Source of the DNA: Balanoglossus misakiensis
Taxonomy: Eukaryota > Hemichordata
Direction of reading: 5' to 3'
DNA length: 64,000 nt
Assembly (NCBI GenBank): GCA_040954595.2
Contig: CM082579.2
Location: 10,850,001-10,914,000 of the forward strand
Position numbers and translations under genes: made by a program. Numbering within the stretch: the first letter of the stretch is position 1; each line of letters opens with the position of its first letter. This document shows, piece by piece, positions 54,064 to 64,000 of the stretch. The notes under the pieces were generated by a model. It was not told the origin of the DNA. It was given only the letters and a program-made list of their open reading frames with translations, and ran no database searches.

Positions 54064-55441
54064 TTTAGGAAAGTCAGGGACTAACTTCATAAATGGCTTA
54101 ATACCAGATAGCCACCTACCGTACAACCTTGGGTGTACATTCCCGGTATACCTTGATGGCATATTCATAGTATAGTCTAGAATCTAAGAGCTGTAGATTT
54201 TCATGACCAAAATTTACATCAGATATGCTTTGAAATTCAGATTAAACAATAAATGTATGTTTTCAAAAATTTAATCCCTCAAAAGTGAAGTCAATTTCAT
54301 CATAGCAACAAATTCTTGTGACTGAAATAAAAACTGCAGTCCGTTTCTGTGATATGAGCACAGATACACATACACCTCAAAATTACATTACTCCATCTTA
54401 AGCCTCTTTTTAATTAAGCAAAACTCTGTCACTTACCAGATCTTTAGTATCAACTTTGTATCTGTGGATGGACAATTTAAAATATACTTCAATGCTGGCA
54501 TGAAAGGATACCTTGAAATAGAGTTCATTGTCATAATATGAAAATCTCAAAACCATCGTCTATGATGTAAATTTTTGGAGTGTACAGCTACACAAGCTAC
54601 CGGTGGTTCTTACCTAAAACTTATAAGTACCGTACAATGTATATCTTTCATTCGTTTCTCTTCTGTTTAACAAAGAGGATGAACCTGAAGACATAAAAAA
54701 CCCTGTCTGAATTCATGAGCTTCAAATGTGCCAGTAAACCTGATGAATTGTGAAGAAGTCCTTTCTTGATGACATATTTGCATCTAAAGACAAAATAATG
54801 AGAGATTCATTTCAGACTATAACTACATTATAATTTCAATACCATTTTAATAACATTTCACATAACCTGATTTTTATCTGTTTAATACAACCCCCAAATG
54901 TTGCAGACTACGATTGAAGAATACGTACAAGGCTTCAAATGTTTTCAATCTCAACGCTATTTGCTCTGCTAGTCAAACTTTAATTTTAATACACAGTTTT
55001 ACAAAAATATGTATATACATGTATAATGCTGCTAAAATAGAAAAGTTGTAAAATAGTAAAATCACAGTACTGTCATGTGAGGGCAGTATTCTACAGTATT
55101 CTGAAAACACTGGCTCCATTCACTTCAACCATATATAACCTGTAAAAGGTCTTTAACCCTTTCTTACCAAAACATTCGGTTTAATCCCACGGAAATGAGG
55201 CTGTAAATTTTCATTGCTATAAAAAGAAACATGTCATGTAATTAGAGCATTTGACAGTTCCTTGGATAAATCAGACAAAATGAAGCAATTGTATAATGAG
55301 TCAATATAAGAAGGAATACAACTATTATTATTAAACCGCAAAGTATTGATAAGCAGGAACTTCCTCTTTAAAAATAGCTGTGTACCCAGGATCCATCACT
55401 TTTCCTCCGGATACGTCATTCTATTTAAAGTGTGTAGCTCG

Positions 55442-55640
55442 TCTCACGCGCATGCGCGTAACTTCCCAGCAAATTTTCCATTCGATGCATTCAAATAGTG
55501 GACTGCCTTCGCTTCCTTCCATATTTCATGCGCACCGTATAAGTAGATTCTGGTTTTGTCCCTCCTTTTCACCCAAGCTAGTGTCTTTTCCCGATCTCCG
55601 ACACAGATTATGGTCGCCGCCATCTTCTCTGTTGTTAGGA
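55442..55640 (-). promoter_or_regulatory. YY1/NRF-1 promoter-like block with possible first exon of an unknown gene
   Basis: On the minus strand, AAGATGGCGGC (a full YY1 site of the kind that overlaps start codons of housekeeping genes) sits at 55615-55625 and supplies an ATG followed by about 58 codons (MAATIICVGDREK...). A perfect NRF-1 core GCGCATGCGC lies at 55448-55457. The block is richer in CG than its surroundings. The predicted peptide has no family that I recognise, and downstream exons are only guessed. It could also be an alternative promoter or an enhancer; CAPN15 itself starts far to the right. Confidence 0.4.
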
Positions 55641-56149
55641 CAGAGCACTGCCTTATGGGATTGACTGTTCACTAAACGTCTGTAACCAGCGGCTACAGTT
55701 GGAACGTGCGTGTGAGACGAGCTAGGCGCTCTAAACAACAAGCGACCTCAGAGGACTTTACAGCCCAGCTGTATTTCTTTGCATTATAAACAAGATAATT
55801 GCTTCAGAATTAAATGGCGCACTTCTCTTGAGACTTGGACAAACTTGATAGCAGAGCAATCAAAGGCAAATATATGTCGTAAAATATAGTAATGCAAAAT
55901 ACATCACATTTTCTACAAATTTGTCTTAGAAGTGAGTTAGGTCACCCCTAACAACATGCATACCAAATTTAAAATCTCGACAAGCATGAGTGGTCATCAT
56001 TTCACCTGACCAAGGTAGTTACAGAAAAAGAACATGTTCACGTAAAATGACATCATCAATAAATATGCTAGTTCAGCAAATCAAAGTGCATAAGAAGTGC
56101 AGGATACATCAGAATATGCAAGAGTATAACAGCAAGAGTATCATCCATT

Positions 56150-59100
56150 TCAGACAGGTCTGACTGTATGTAGTCCAAACACATCTTGGCCAATGGCTGG
56201 GATGTGACGTTGACCTTGTCCCCAGTTGTCTAGTTCATGGTTGAAGGAAACCCGATGAGTAATTCTGTGATTTATTTTAAAACCACTGCCTTCTAACTGC
56301 GTCAGAACATTGAGAACTTGTCTGAAATATGAACAGAGGCAAAAATGATTATGTTGACGTTTGAGAATTGGCTCAAGAGTTATTTTCAGTGTAGTAAAAT
56401 TTGTCTAATCTGGACACCAATGAACCCCAAAAAGCAACAACGCAAGTTTAGAAATAAATGAATTCTTATGATTAAAGTCCATACCACTATCACCTAACAT
56501 AGAATGAGTACAAGGCCCATCTTTGTCTATGGTTGAAGACACACTCTAAATGCAGACACACACAAAAAGAGCACCATTTTGTAAGCTCACCTGTGTAATG
56601 GTGGTACACTGTCAATGGTTATTAAACAACCTCTTGTAGACACCACATTGAAGCTGTTGGTACAGTCACATTTGATGTGCAATGATCGATCGGGATAACG
56701 ATTCTCAACGACCACAATCAGACCGGCCCATCCATGATCCAAATAGTAACAAGTCACTCCTTGCCTACCCTGCAATGTTTCAAATACAACACTTTCAGTG
56801 ACTTCATAATCTACTATTGAAATATCAGTATCCGGAAATAAACCTCCTTATTATAATGTCTTTATTGCGAGAACCAGCCCTATTGTTTTTGTGAGGTTGG
56901 AACAATACAGAGAGAAATAGGGATGACAGGGTCAATTGCCTGAGGTGACAGAACTGTTATTTGCACATCTGAATCAGATACTGTAAAACACTTTATTTTC
57001 GCGAGTTGAAATTTTCACGATATCGAGAGAGGCCACTGTTTCGCAAGTATTAATTTTCGCATTCTCTTATTTCATTCACTGCATCATTATCTTCAAAAGA
57101 AATTACAGGACTTTTTATTTTCACGCTATTTTGGCTCTCGCTTATTTCGCCAAAATTTATTGCTCGCGAAAATAATGTGTTTTTACAGTACTCTGCTCCA
57201 TGTATTGATGTGGGCACATCTTTGTGAGGAGAAACTAGGCATGATGTGTTCGTACCTCATGTCTTGAGCCAGCAACTATGGCCAACTGTATCACAGCATC
57301 AGCCAGGAATGTACCCGAGGGTTTGATCTGGTCCACTACCACTTCTCTCGTACTGTGTATGGTCAACGTGTACCCTGGTTGTGTGCGCTTCCTCACAGGA
57401 CTTTTAGCACCTGGTAAATAAACAGAGCAATTTAACAACAAGGACAAAATTCAATCACATTCCGGTCTACAGCTATCCTGATTATCACGCATTCTACCAT
57501 CATATGGAAAGATGCCCCTACCTGTTTCATTTCTACAAAATCAGATTGAGTTAAGCTTGAATCTTATGTTTAAAGGTATACAGTCACCTCCAATTTACAT
57601 ACGCCCATATATGGCTGAAATGGCGTATTTGAGCATTCTAAAGAACATATGGTGGCACTCTTATTTTCGCGTGTGCCACCCACTGAAAATCTGTGATTGG
57701 GTAGATCTCAATTTGCCATGGGAACTAGAGCTAATTTTCCATAGGTGACTGTATACCTTTAATTGATCGTTTGACTGATTTAATACCCAGAAAATTTACA
57801 AAATTTGCAAACTTCATCACTTGCTCCCTTTGATCTGTGTAACATGTTTTCTTTCTACATACCCTGCATATCAACTCCTGTTGTCCAATGATTGAATGCT
57901 GTACATACAATGATATAGGGTCCTGGTTCTAATATGGCGCTACAACCAACAACATTCTTGAGCTGTCTCCGACAAAACGAATCCACCTTGTATATGCCAG
58001 TGGTACTCATATCAGCTGTTCTGAGGACTATGATTCCAAGATCTAGCAGACTGCGGGCATTCTTCTGTTCACGTCTGGTAAAGCAACAGAATACAGTCAT
58101 GTTAATTTGTGTGAAGGATTATAAGATTTTATTTGGTTTGCAGAAAAGGCAGGTTATGGGAATTAATGACACACACCGTGACTACAGAGTCAATTTGTGT
58201 TCTACCTTCAGGTGGATGATGATGTTTGGACACATGCTCATGTATTCTATGTTAAATTACTGGAATGATGTCATCTTGGTTGATCTGATAACTGGCTCTA
58301 TTGAGAGGGATGGGTCATTATCTCTGTACATCATATTAAAGCCATGTAGTCAAAGGAGTTCAACACACAGTATATAATCATGATGAAATGATATCAACAA
58401 AGTGATTCCAAATCTGACTTTGGCACTGCTTCCATTGTACGTACCTGCCACCCTCTTGAAATAGTCCAAACTCAACTTCTGTTGGTTCACACACTGTCAA
58501 GATTGTGACCTCCAAAGCTCCACCCGCATAATCTGAGAAGATTCCACTTATTCTGGATTCGAACCAATCAGATCTTGTCTTGCATATGTCAACACAGTCA
58601 AAATATCTACAAGTTAAATGAATACATATACCGGTATGCTAGTTATTTTACCATACAGAATACTAGTAAGTCCGCATATTAAACTACATAGAACTTAGAG
58701 TGTTACCGTAGTACACAAAAACATCCGTGGAAAGTGTGTTACATATGCAGGAATTAAAAGTGACTCCCAACAAGTCACACTTGGGATAAAATACAAACTC
58801 TTACTTCATGACATCATCCAGTGACATCCAAAAAACACCTTCAGAAGCGCCATGTGCCACCAAAGCTTCTCTCAAATCGGCCGTCCATTTTGGCGAGTCG
58901 TCAGCCCAGTCACCTTTCCAAGAATATGTACCCCATGGATTACGAAATCTTATCAATCTGCATAATACACAAACAAAACAAAATCAAGGAAGTCTGGATG
59001 ACGATCATTCAAAAAAAGATTCTGTGTCTTATGGAGATTGCTATATCTTGTGGGATCAATTATTACCACTGTAACATACAATAAATATGACAATAATTAT

Positions 59101-62100
59101 AGTATGATTACTGATTAAATGACACAAGTAGCACACGTATCCACAATGAAGACAATCATATTGTGATCCAATTAACAAAGTAGCCTTGGAAACTGGGTAG
59201 TTGGTTGCCATAGCAATGAGGGTAAGGTTGACAGGTCAAGGTGTGAGGTGGCAATCAAGTTCTCCCCACACCAATCCCTGTCCCCCTTACCCCTTCATTA
59301 CATTGTCTTCTTGCACTCCACTGCTCCAGGATCATGTGACCAGTGAATTAAAGAACCAATTTCAACACGATGTTTAATAGAAACATATATCTTATGCACT
59401 CCCACAGAAAATTGGCTAGTATTGGCCTCAGTCCTACTGGTCAATGGTCAAAGCATAAATTATTAGTATTTTTATGCACATACAAATATCTATAAAATAC
59501 ATAGATACATGTAACACACACACACATACATACATGTACACACACATACATACATACATACATACATACATACATACATACATACATACATACACACACA
59601 GACTGACAGACAGAGATGGTAAATCATAAGATGCTACTTTTGAGAATGATAAATGATTCCATTACATTCATTCAATGGGCAGCTATGTTATGTTCACTTT
59701 GATTTCACAAAGTTGGATGACAATCTTGTCACTACACACCAGTTTTTATTTGCCACCACTCTTTGCAATCTACACTAAACGGATATGTCTGAATCCATGT
59801 CTCACCTTTCTCCACAGATATCCTGTACATCCAGCACAGAATAGGCATGTCTTGGCCTTAATCCCATATCATGATAATCAGCATCAATCACTTTCATAGT
59901 GCCACCACCACACGACGCTCCCATCAAGAATCTGAGGTTTAGAGTGAGAAACAGGATTGTCATCACTGTGCCCTACAACTGACAAATAAATAATTCTCAA
60001 AAGAAACTTTTGAGCAGTCCTCACATCTTACTTTGTGCGATTTAGCATAGTAATTTAGCAATGTGGAATCCCTGAGCAGTGTCCACATTGTTACCTATAG
60101 CATTTCTCACTGTACTAGACATACCCAGCTTCCTTGGAACTCAACAATTTCACCCAGACAAGATCGGGCTCTATGGGATCATCTGTTGGCTTCAATCCGC
60201 TACCTGAAATGAAGACAAGAAATCTCAAGCACTGCTTATCACCATACCACCTTCGGGGGAAAATTCACAAGGAGCCTTCTGATCGACATGAGTGTCACAA
60301 CCAGCAATATACCAGTCTCGGCTTAAATTCATATCTCCCTTGTCAATGAATTGTGTTCCTTCCAATCAAGTTTTCTGCAAAAACTTTCTAGCAATGCTTT
60401 GGTACCAACCTATACTACAGTCAAACCTGTGTTAGTGGCCACCTCATTTCAAGTAATTTGGGATGAATAAAACTTACTTTGTAGTTGTAGGCTTTCACAT
60501 GGGGCTCCAGTTAGTGTGGCCAGACCTTCAATACATCTACCAGACACCACTGCTTGGTAACATCCGTGCAATTTAGCCAGTGCCTTCTCTATCAACGGTA
60601 CAAACAATTGTTTTCTCTTAGCCTGAAATAATAACACAGCGTGACCCACTTGAGAGGAGTGACAATAAAATACAAACAAAAGTCCTGCTGAAAATTTTCT
60701 TGTACATTGTACATTTAAATCCAGAATTCTCCCTATCTTAAATAGGTTTTAAGCTACCTAAGTGAGTGATGAAAATCTCACATGGTTGACACAATTTCAA
60801 GATGGCCGATTTTTGCCATGTTTAAGAAATGGGAGTTCATATTAGCTAACGTGATGATGGGTTATTCTGAAACTTTGTAACAGAAAAAATAACAAAATGT
60901 GAAAAAAGTTTAATGAGTTTTAATATGGTAACTACAGAGACAGACATGTTTGACTAAAGAAAGTCATGAAATACAGTAAACATATCATTTCTTCTATCTC
61001 TTACTCCAGTGGGTTGTCGACTTTTCACCCAGAATGCAATGTGATTTGACCCCCAAGCGCAAAGTGAAAGCCTACCTGAGAATACACAAGTAAATTATTG
61101 TGATCACAGGGTAACAGGTCGTCAATGACAACAGTGGTCCAGACACCATCTTTGCACAGTCGGACTTGATAAACACCTTCTGGAATGTACTCTCTTGTAA
61201 TCATAATCTTCTCAACCAAATCAGGCCTTTCTGCCAACACGGCCAATGCGCTTAAAAACCTAAAAAGAGAAAACCAGGTAAGCCTCACATGTGAGAGAGT
61301 CGATTTTAACTTCAATCCACGATTGACTTCACAATACAGTGCTCTGTTTTCAGACAACTAGTTGACATAAAATATATCACAGGTTGAAAGGGGGTCAAGG
61401 TGCAAAGGGCTAATACCATTAGTCTGTATAGTGCCTTTCTCACGTGCCGTCAACGCCGCCCCAGCGGCTGCCCTAGGGCGGCGTTAATTTGTAAGTGCCA
61501 TGTGTGAAAAGGTGAGAGCGGCCCTGCGCCGCTCTTTTTTTGTGACGGTGTTGAGGGGTGGGACCTGGGTCGGGGCGCCGCACTAAACAGCGATTCAAAT
61601 CACGTGTGAACAGAAACACCGCACTAAACGCCGATCTAAACGCACTCTGCCGACGCGGTTTGTCTCATTAACGCTGCATTAAGCGTTGAGGTTCACTTTA
61701 CTAAAACAATGGCCGAAGCAGTGTCTCGAGGCAACAATTGGAGTGACGCGGAAATGGCCAAGGCACATACAAAGGAATTGCAAACTCGACCTCCGACAAC
61801 GATTTTGTAGCATGGACTGCAGTCTTCCAATCGCAACCTCCAATGAAAGGTTACCATAAACGGGTATCGGGTCATTCAAATGCCCATAAAATCGGCGTCG
61901 ACGACGTTTAAAAAGCAAATTCAAGAGTACCATATACAGTAAACACACGCTGCTGTGGACGCGCATAGAGGGCGATGACCCCGTCCCTTTTATACACATG
62001 TGAATGCAAAACTATTTGAGTCGCTGATAAGAAATGTTTACCAACTTTTAAAATCCCGAAAAGGGCGGCCTAACCATGGCACATGTGCAAGCGACTAATG

Positions 62101-64000
62101 CCATGCCCAATAAGCTTCAAGCAAAATAACACCCCCCCCCCATCAAAAGTAAATGATATGTATTTAAAGCTCCAGATAGCTGTAACTTTTCACAGTTTTG
62201 AGTATAATTTGTGTATCTACTGCAGTTTCTTGTTCAAATCCCTAAGCAAGACGAAATGCCCAGTATTCACTAACAATATGTATATTGTTAGCATTGTTAT
62301 TGTGCAAATTTGAATTCAAGTCCGGACTAGAATTTAACAATGGCCGGTACACATACACAAGCTATGTTGACAAGTGGAGTACTGGTATTAGACTATATGC
62401 TGTTTGGAGTAAAGCGGGAAATTGTTTTACACAGAATAAAAGTGGTGAAACCAAAGCCAAAAGTTACAGCTGATGTCCCTTTATCAACCCTGAAACCTTT
62501 AAAGTGTATACCACTTCTTTGTATCTCTCGCTGCCCATTTCCCATTAATTATGTTTGACACCGTTTGTTATTCTACGTGTGGATATATAGTGAATCAACG
62601 TTCGACCACACACAACTTCCATCCAACTTGTAGACACTAGAGTGAAAAACTCGCCAAAATGAATAATCGGTGTTTACCATTTATTTATTTTAGCGAGATT
62701 TGTACTCTCATATCGTACAAGTAAAACAGAGAGACTTTGTCCCTTTAAGTATGCAGACTTACCAACAGTTCCCCAGAATGCCTTGTGAGATATCAGATGG
62801 CATGGCAGTTCTGAAGACAGTCCATTGTATCTTATGATCTCCACGAGATGTGCTCGCAATCTGACTTGGCCTCAACCAGTGACGTACTCTGGAATCCTGG
62901 GTGTCACTCGTGTAGTAGAGAGACTTGGGGGCGGGGCAAAATCCATCATCCACAAATAAGGATTGGTCCTTCAGGATGCAAGCAGTACATGTTAGAAACA
63001 GGCAAGTGGTACTGTAAAACACTTTATTTTCGCGAGTTGAAATTTTCGCGATATCGAGAGAGGCCACTGTTTCGCGAGTATTAACTTTCGCGTTCTCTTA
63101 TTTCATTCACTGCATCTTCTCTTCAAAAAAATTTACGCGACTTTTTATTTTCACGCAATTTTGGCTCTTGCGTATTTCGCGAAAAATGTATTGCTCGCAA
63201 AAATAACGTGTTTTCAGTATTTTGCAAAGACACACTTTCACAAAAATAACGTGTTTTCAGTATTTTGCAAAGACACACTTTCACATCTTGTAAATGAAAC
63301 TATTGCGATTTAGAATAGCCTTGCATATTCTTTTCATGTACAAATCTTGTGTTGTCAGAGACAACAAGATGTAACATCTAACATTACATAAAATTCCACA
63401 ATAAATTTATGCAATTGTTGAATTGCATTTTTTGTCTTTTTACAATTTTAACTACTGGATTATTCAGCAGCTCTGAGCTGTCTAAAAAACTTTATAACTG
63501 CAATACAAACAGTTGTGCTATTTAGAACCTTTGACTCCTTTTAAGAATATCTGTTAGTAAATTTATTTTAAAATTTATTTAAATAATTGCCTGAAATTTA
63601 AAAATTCATATTGACTAGCAAGTTGCCTAATGACAGTCTTGAACTTGATGACACATGGATGGAGTAGACCTGCCAAGTTTACTTTTAAGTTTACCTCTTT
63701 GCAGAACTTCAAAATCACTTCAAATTGCTGCTTAGCAGAATCTTCATCTTTCTTTCTTTTGGACTGCATCACTACACTCTTCTGTCGGTGAATTTTCCCG
63801 GATTTTGCTCCTTTGTCCTGATTTTTCTTATTCCGATCCAAGCCGCAGAGACTACACTTGAGCCGTTTGGCGCTGTTTTCCAACGTGCACCCGGAGCAGT
63901 TCCACTTCTGTGCCGAAGTTGTTGGAGCAGGGAAGCCTGCAGGCAGTGCTGCAGCGTTCGGTCTGACAGCGCCACAGACGCAGCACACGTTGACTAAATT
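56150..64000 (-). CDS. CAPN15: Calpain-15 / small optic lobes (SOL) cysteine protease; 5' part beyond right edge
   Basis: A cytosolic, non-classical calpain with RanBP2-type zinc fingers that bind ubiquitin, a CysPc domain and a C-terminal SOL-specific domain. Exons in the window: 63695-64000 (open at the edge), 62763-62968, 61076-61259, 60478-60622, 60125-60203, 59806-59931, 58805-58957, 58445-58606, 57863-58074, 57256-57410, 56591-56769, 56150-56321; all phases agree, giving about 102 plus 590 residues (human total 1086). The first exon has the end of one zinc finger and a complete one (WNCSGC...CSLCG). Catalytic Cys is in GILGNCW, which spans the junction 62763/61259; catalytic His is in RPRHAYSV and Asn in [20 protein letters not shown] and [14 protein letters not shown] match human CAPN15 closely. 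The stop is at 56150-56152. The protease triad is intact, so it should be active; the start codon is not in view. Confidence 0.97.
56979..57190. mobile_element. CTGTAAAACAC/TTTTCGCGAG MITE, copy 5
   Basis: About 212 bp in the CAPN15 intron between exons 57256-57410 and 56591-56769. Left tactgtaaaacactttatt, right aataatgtgtttttacagta. The right end is 65 bp from the exon at 57256. Confidence 0.92.
57570..57762. mobile_element. MITE with TTAAAGGTATAC termini, copy 2 (inverted)
   Basis: A 193-bp copy of the 528-720 element in opposite orientation, in a CAPN15 intron: ttaaaggtatacagtcacct at the left and aggtgactgtatacctttaa at the right, with gtgccacccactgaaa inside. Confidence 0.88.
59514..59600. 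repeat. (CA)n / (CATA)n microsatellite in a CAPN15 intron
   Basis: cacacacacacatacataca followed by a run of about twelve cata units, then cacacaca and gacagaca; lies about 200 bp from the CAPN15 exon at 59806. Confidence 0.97.
60725..61070. mobile_element. AATTCT-terminus MITE, copy 2, truncated at a CAPN15 splice donor
   Basis: Aligns throughout to 7938-8275 with few differences (aattctccctatcttaaata, aagatggccgatttttgcca). Its last about 25 bp, the right inverted repeat, are missing: similarity stops at gcgcaaagtgaaa, and the CAPN15 donor (GTAGGC on the minus strand) begins 5 bp further on. Confidence 0.85.
61433..61990. mobile_element. GC-rich, repeat-derived segment with a short Myb-like fragment
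   Basis: A compositional island in a CAPN15 intron. 61433-61512 folds back on itself (cctttctcacgtgcc ... ggcgttaatttgt ... gtgtgaaaagg, with aacgccgccc / gggcggcgtt inside). Two direct repeats gcactaaac lie at about 61579 and 61622. A plus-strand frame at 61709-61810 reads [18 protein letters not shown] and stops; a W-S-D-A-E core like this occurs in Myb/SANT-type proteins of Harbinger transposons. That assignment is tentative; no complete transposon is seen. Confidence 0.35.
62498..62746. mobile_element. Copy of the TTAAAGGGACAAAG fold-back transposon, right terminus kept
   Basis: Has ctgcccatttcccattaatt, ttcgaccacacacaacttcc, the ctcgccaaaatgaata fold-back segment and the right terminus agagactttgtccctttaa. 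The left terminus is degraded and the distal half of the right arm is missing. It ends 16 bp from the CAPN15 exon 62763-62968. Confidence 0.75.
62763..62968 (-). CDS. CAPN15: CAPN15 exon with the catalytic cysteine
   Basis: This exon begins the CysPc domain (FVDDGF, then VRHWLRP) and ends inside the Trp codon that follows the catalytic Cys of GNCW; the codon is completed at 61259, where FLSALAVL continues. The oxyanion-side Gln precedes by five residues (QGILGNC). A copy of the fold-back transposon ends at 62746, only 16 bp beyond the donor side of this exon. Confidence 0.95.
63010..63219. mobile_element. CTGTAAAACAC/TTTTCGCGAG MITE, copy 6
   Basis: A 210-bp copy 41 bp upstream of a CAPN15 exon acceptor (62968). 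Left tactgtaaaacactttattt; the right end has decayed to aaataacgtgttttcagta, and that end is part of a 43-bp tandem duplication running to 63283. Confidence 0.9.
63198..63283. repeat. 43-bp tandem duplication including a MITE end
   Basis: The unit caaaaataacgtgttttcag then tattttgcaaagacacactttca occurs twice in a row, starting at 63198 and 63241, with no differences seen. It duplicates the right end of the MITE together with flanking DNA. Confidence 0.95.

Larger units (their letters stand above)
51615..56149. other. Interval between the LRRC59 and CAPN15 coding regions
   Basis: Contains the rest of the LRRC59 3' UTR to AATAAA at 52638-52643, a convergent minus-strand AATAAA (TTTATT at 52936-52941), a MITE at 53855, and a promoter-like block at 55442-55640. 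Splice-framed stretches on the minus strand, notably 55168-55219 (tag acceptor, gtaaga donor) and an open frame at about 53325-53510, suggest an extra minus-strand transcript that I cannot name. Confidence 0.45.

Noticed and set aside
61514-61550. GC hairpin followed by a run of seven T, like an intrinsic bacterial terminator
   Set aside because: The context is an animal intron within transposon-like DNA, so such terminators do not operate; at most an accidental pol III stop.

Overview
This window is animal nuclear DNA. Its genes are split into short exons with GT/AG junctions, it is AT-rich, it has no operons, and the introns and spacers are full of short inverted-repeat (MITE-like) transposons. 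All six recognised genes are animal housekeeping or developmental genes with clear human counterparts. The proteins are close to the vertebrate ones, but introns are small and only one member of each family is present. My best guess is a marine invertebrate deuterostome (hemichordate, echinoderm or cephalochordate). A lophotrochozoan is not excluded, because nothing in the sequence fixes the phylum.

Layout. 322-17802 (minus): CYFIP/Sra-1, a subunit of the WAVE actin-regulatory complex; 20 coding exons give about 938 residues from the start codon, and the last quarter lies beyond the left edge. About 19103-19300: its probable non-coding first exon and promoter. 19300-21775: spacer with hairpins. 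24741-31458 (minus): TFAP4 (bHLH factor AP-4), five coding exons, with a possible long 3' UTR reaching 21777. 31459-37854: long 5' region shared by TFAP4 and the divergent GLIS2, holding a cluster of AP-4 sites (CAGCTG), a CCAAT/TATA promoter and a perfect CRE. 37855-41649 (plus): GLIS2, five coding exons encoding five C2H2 zinc fingers. 44829-47523 (minus): PAM16/TIM16, a mitochondrial import-motor subunit, whose first coding exon contributes only the ATG. 48068-51336 (plus): LRRC59, an ER ribosome-binding LRR protein, head-to-head with PAM16. 52640-56149: convergent 3' ends plus a promoter-like block (YY1 and NRF-1 motifs) for a gene I cannot identify. 56150-64000 (minus): CAPN15/SOL calpain, complete from one RanBP2-type zinc finger through catalytic Cys, His and Asn to the stop; its 5' part is beyond the right edge.

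The genes do not form one pathway. TFAP4, GLIS2 and PAM16 also lie close together on human 16p13.3, with CAPN15 further along the same band, so the block looks like retained ancestral animal synteny.

Non-coding structure is where the window is unusual. It has at least seven inverted-repeat transposon families in 1-6 copies, several with ends of the form TTAA(A)GG/CC(T)TTAA. One has a long internal fold-back, and one copy stops almost on a CAPN15 splice donor. There are also several isolated near-perfect hairpins. I found no transposase or reverse transcriptase reading frame, no tRNA or rRNA, no CRISPR and no clearly new protein system.
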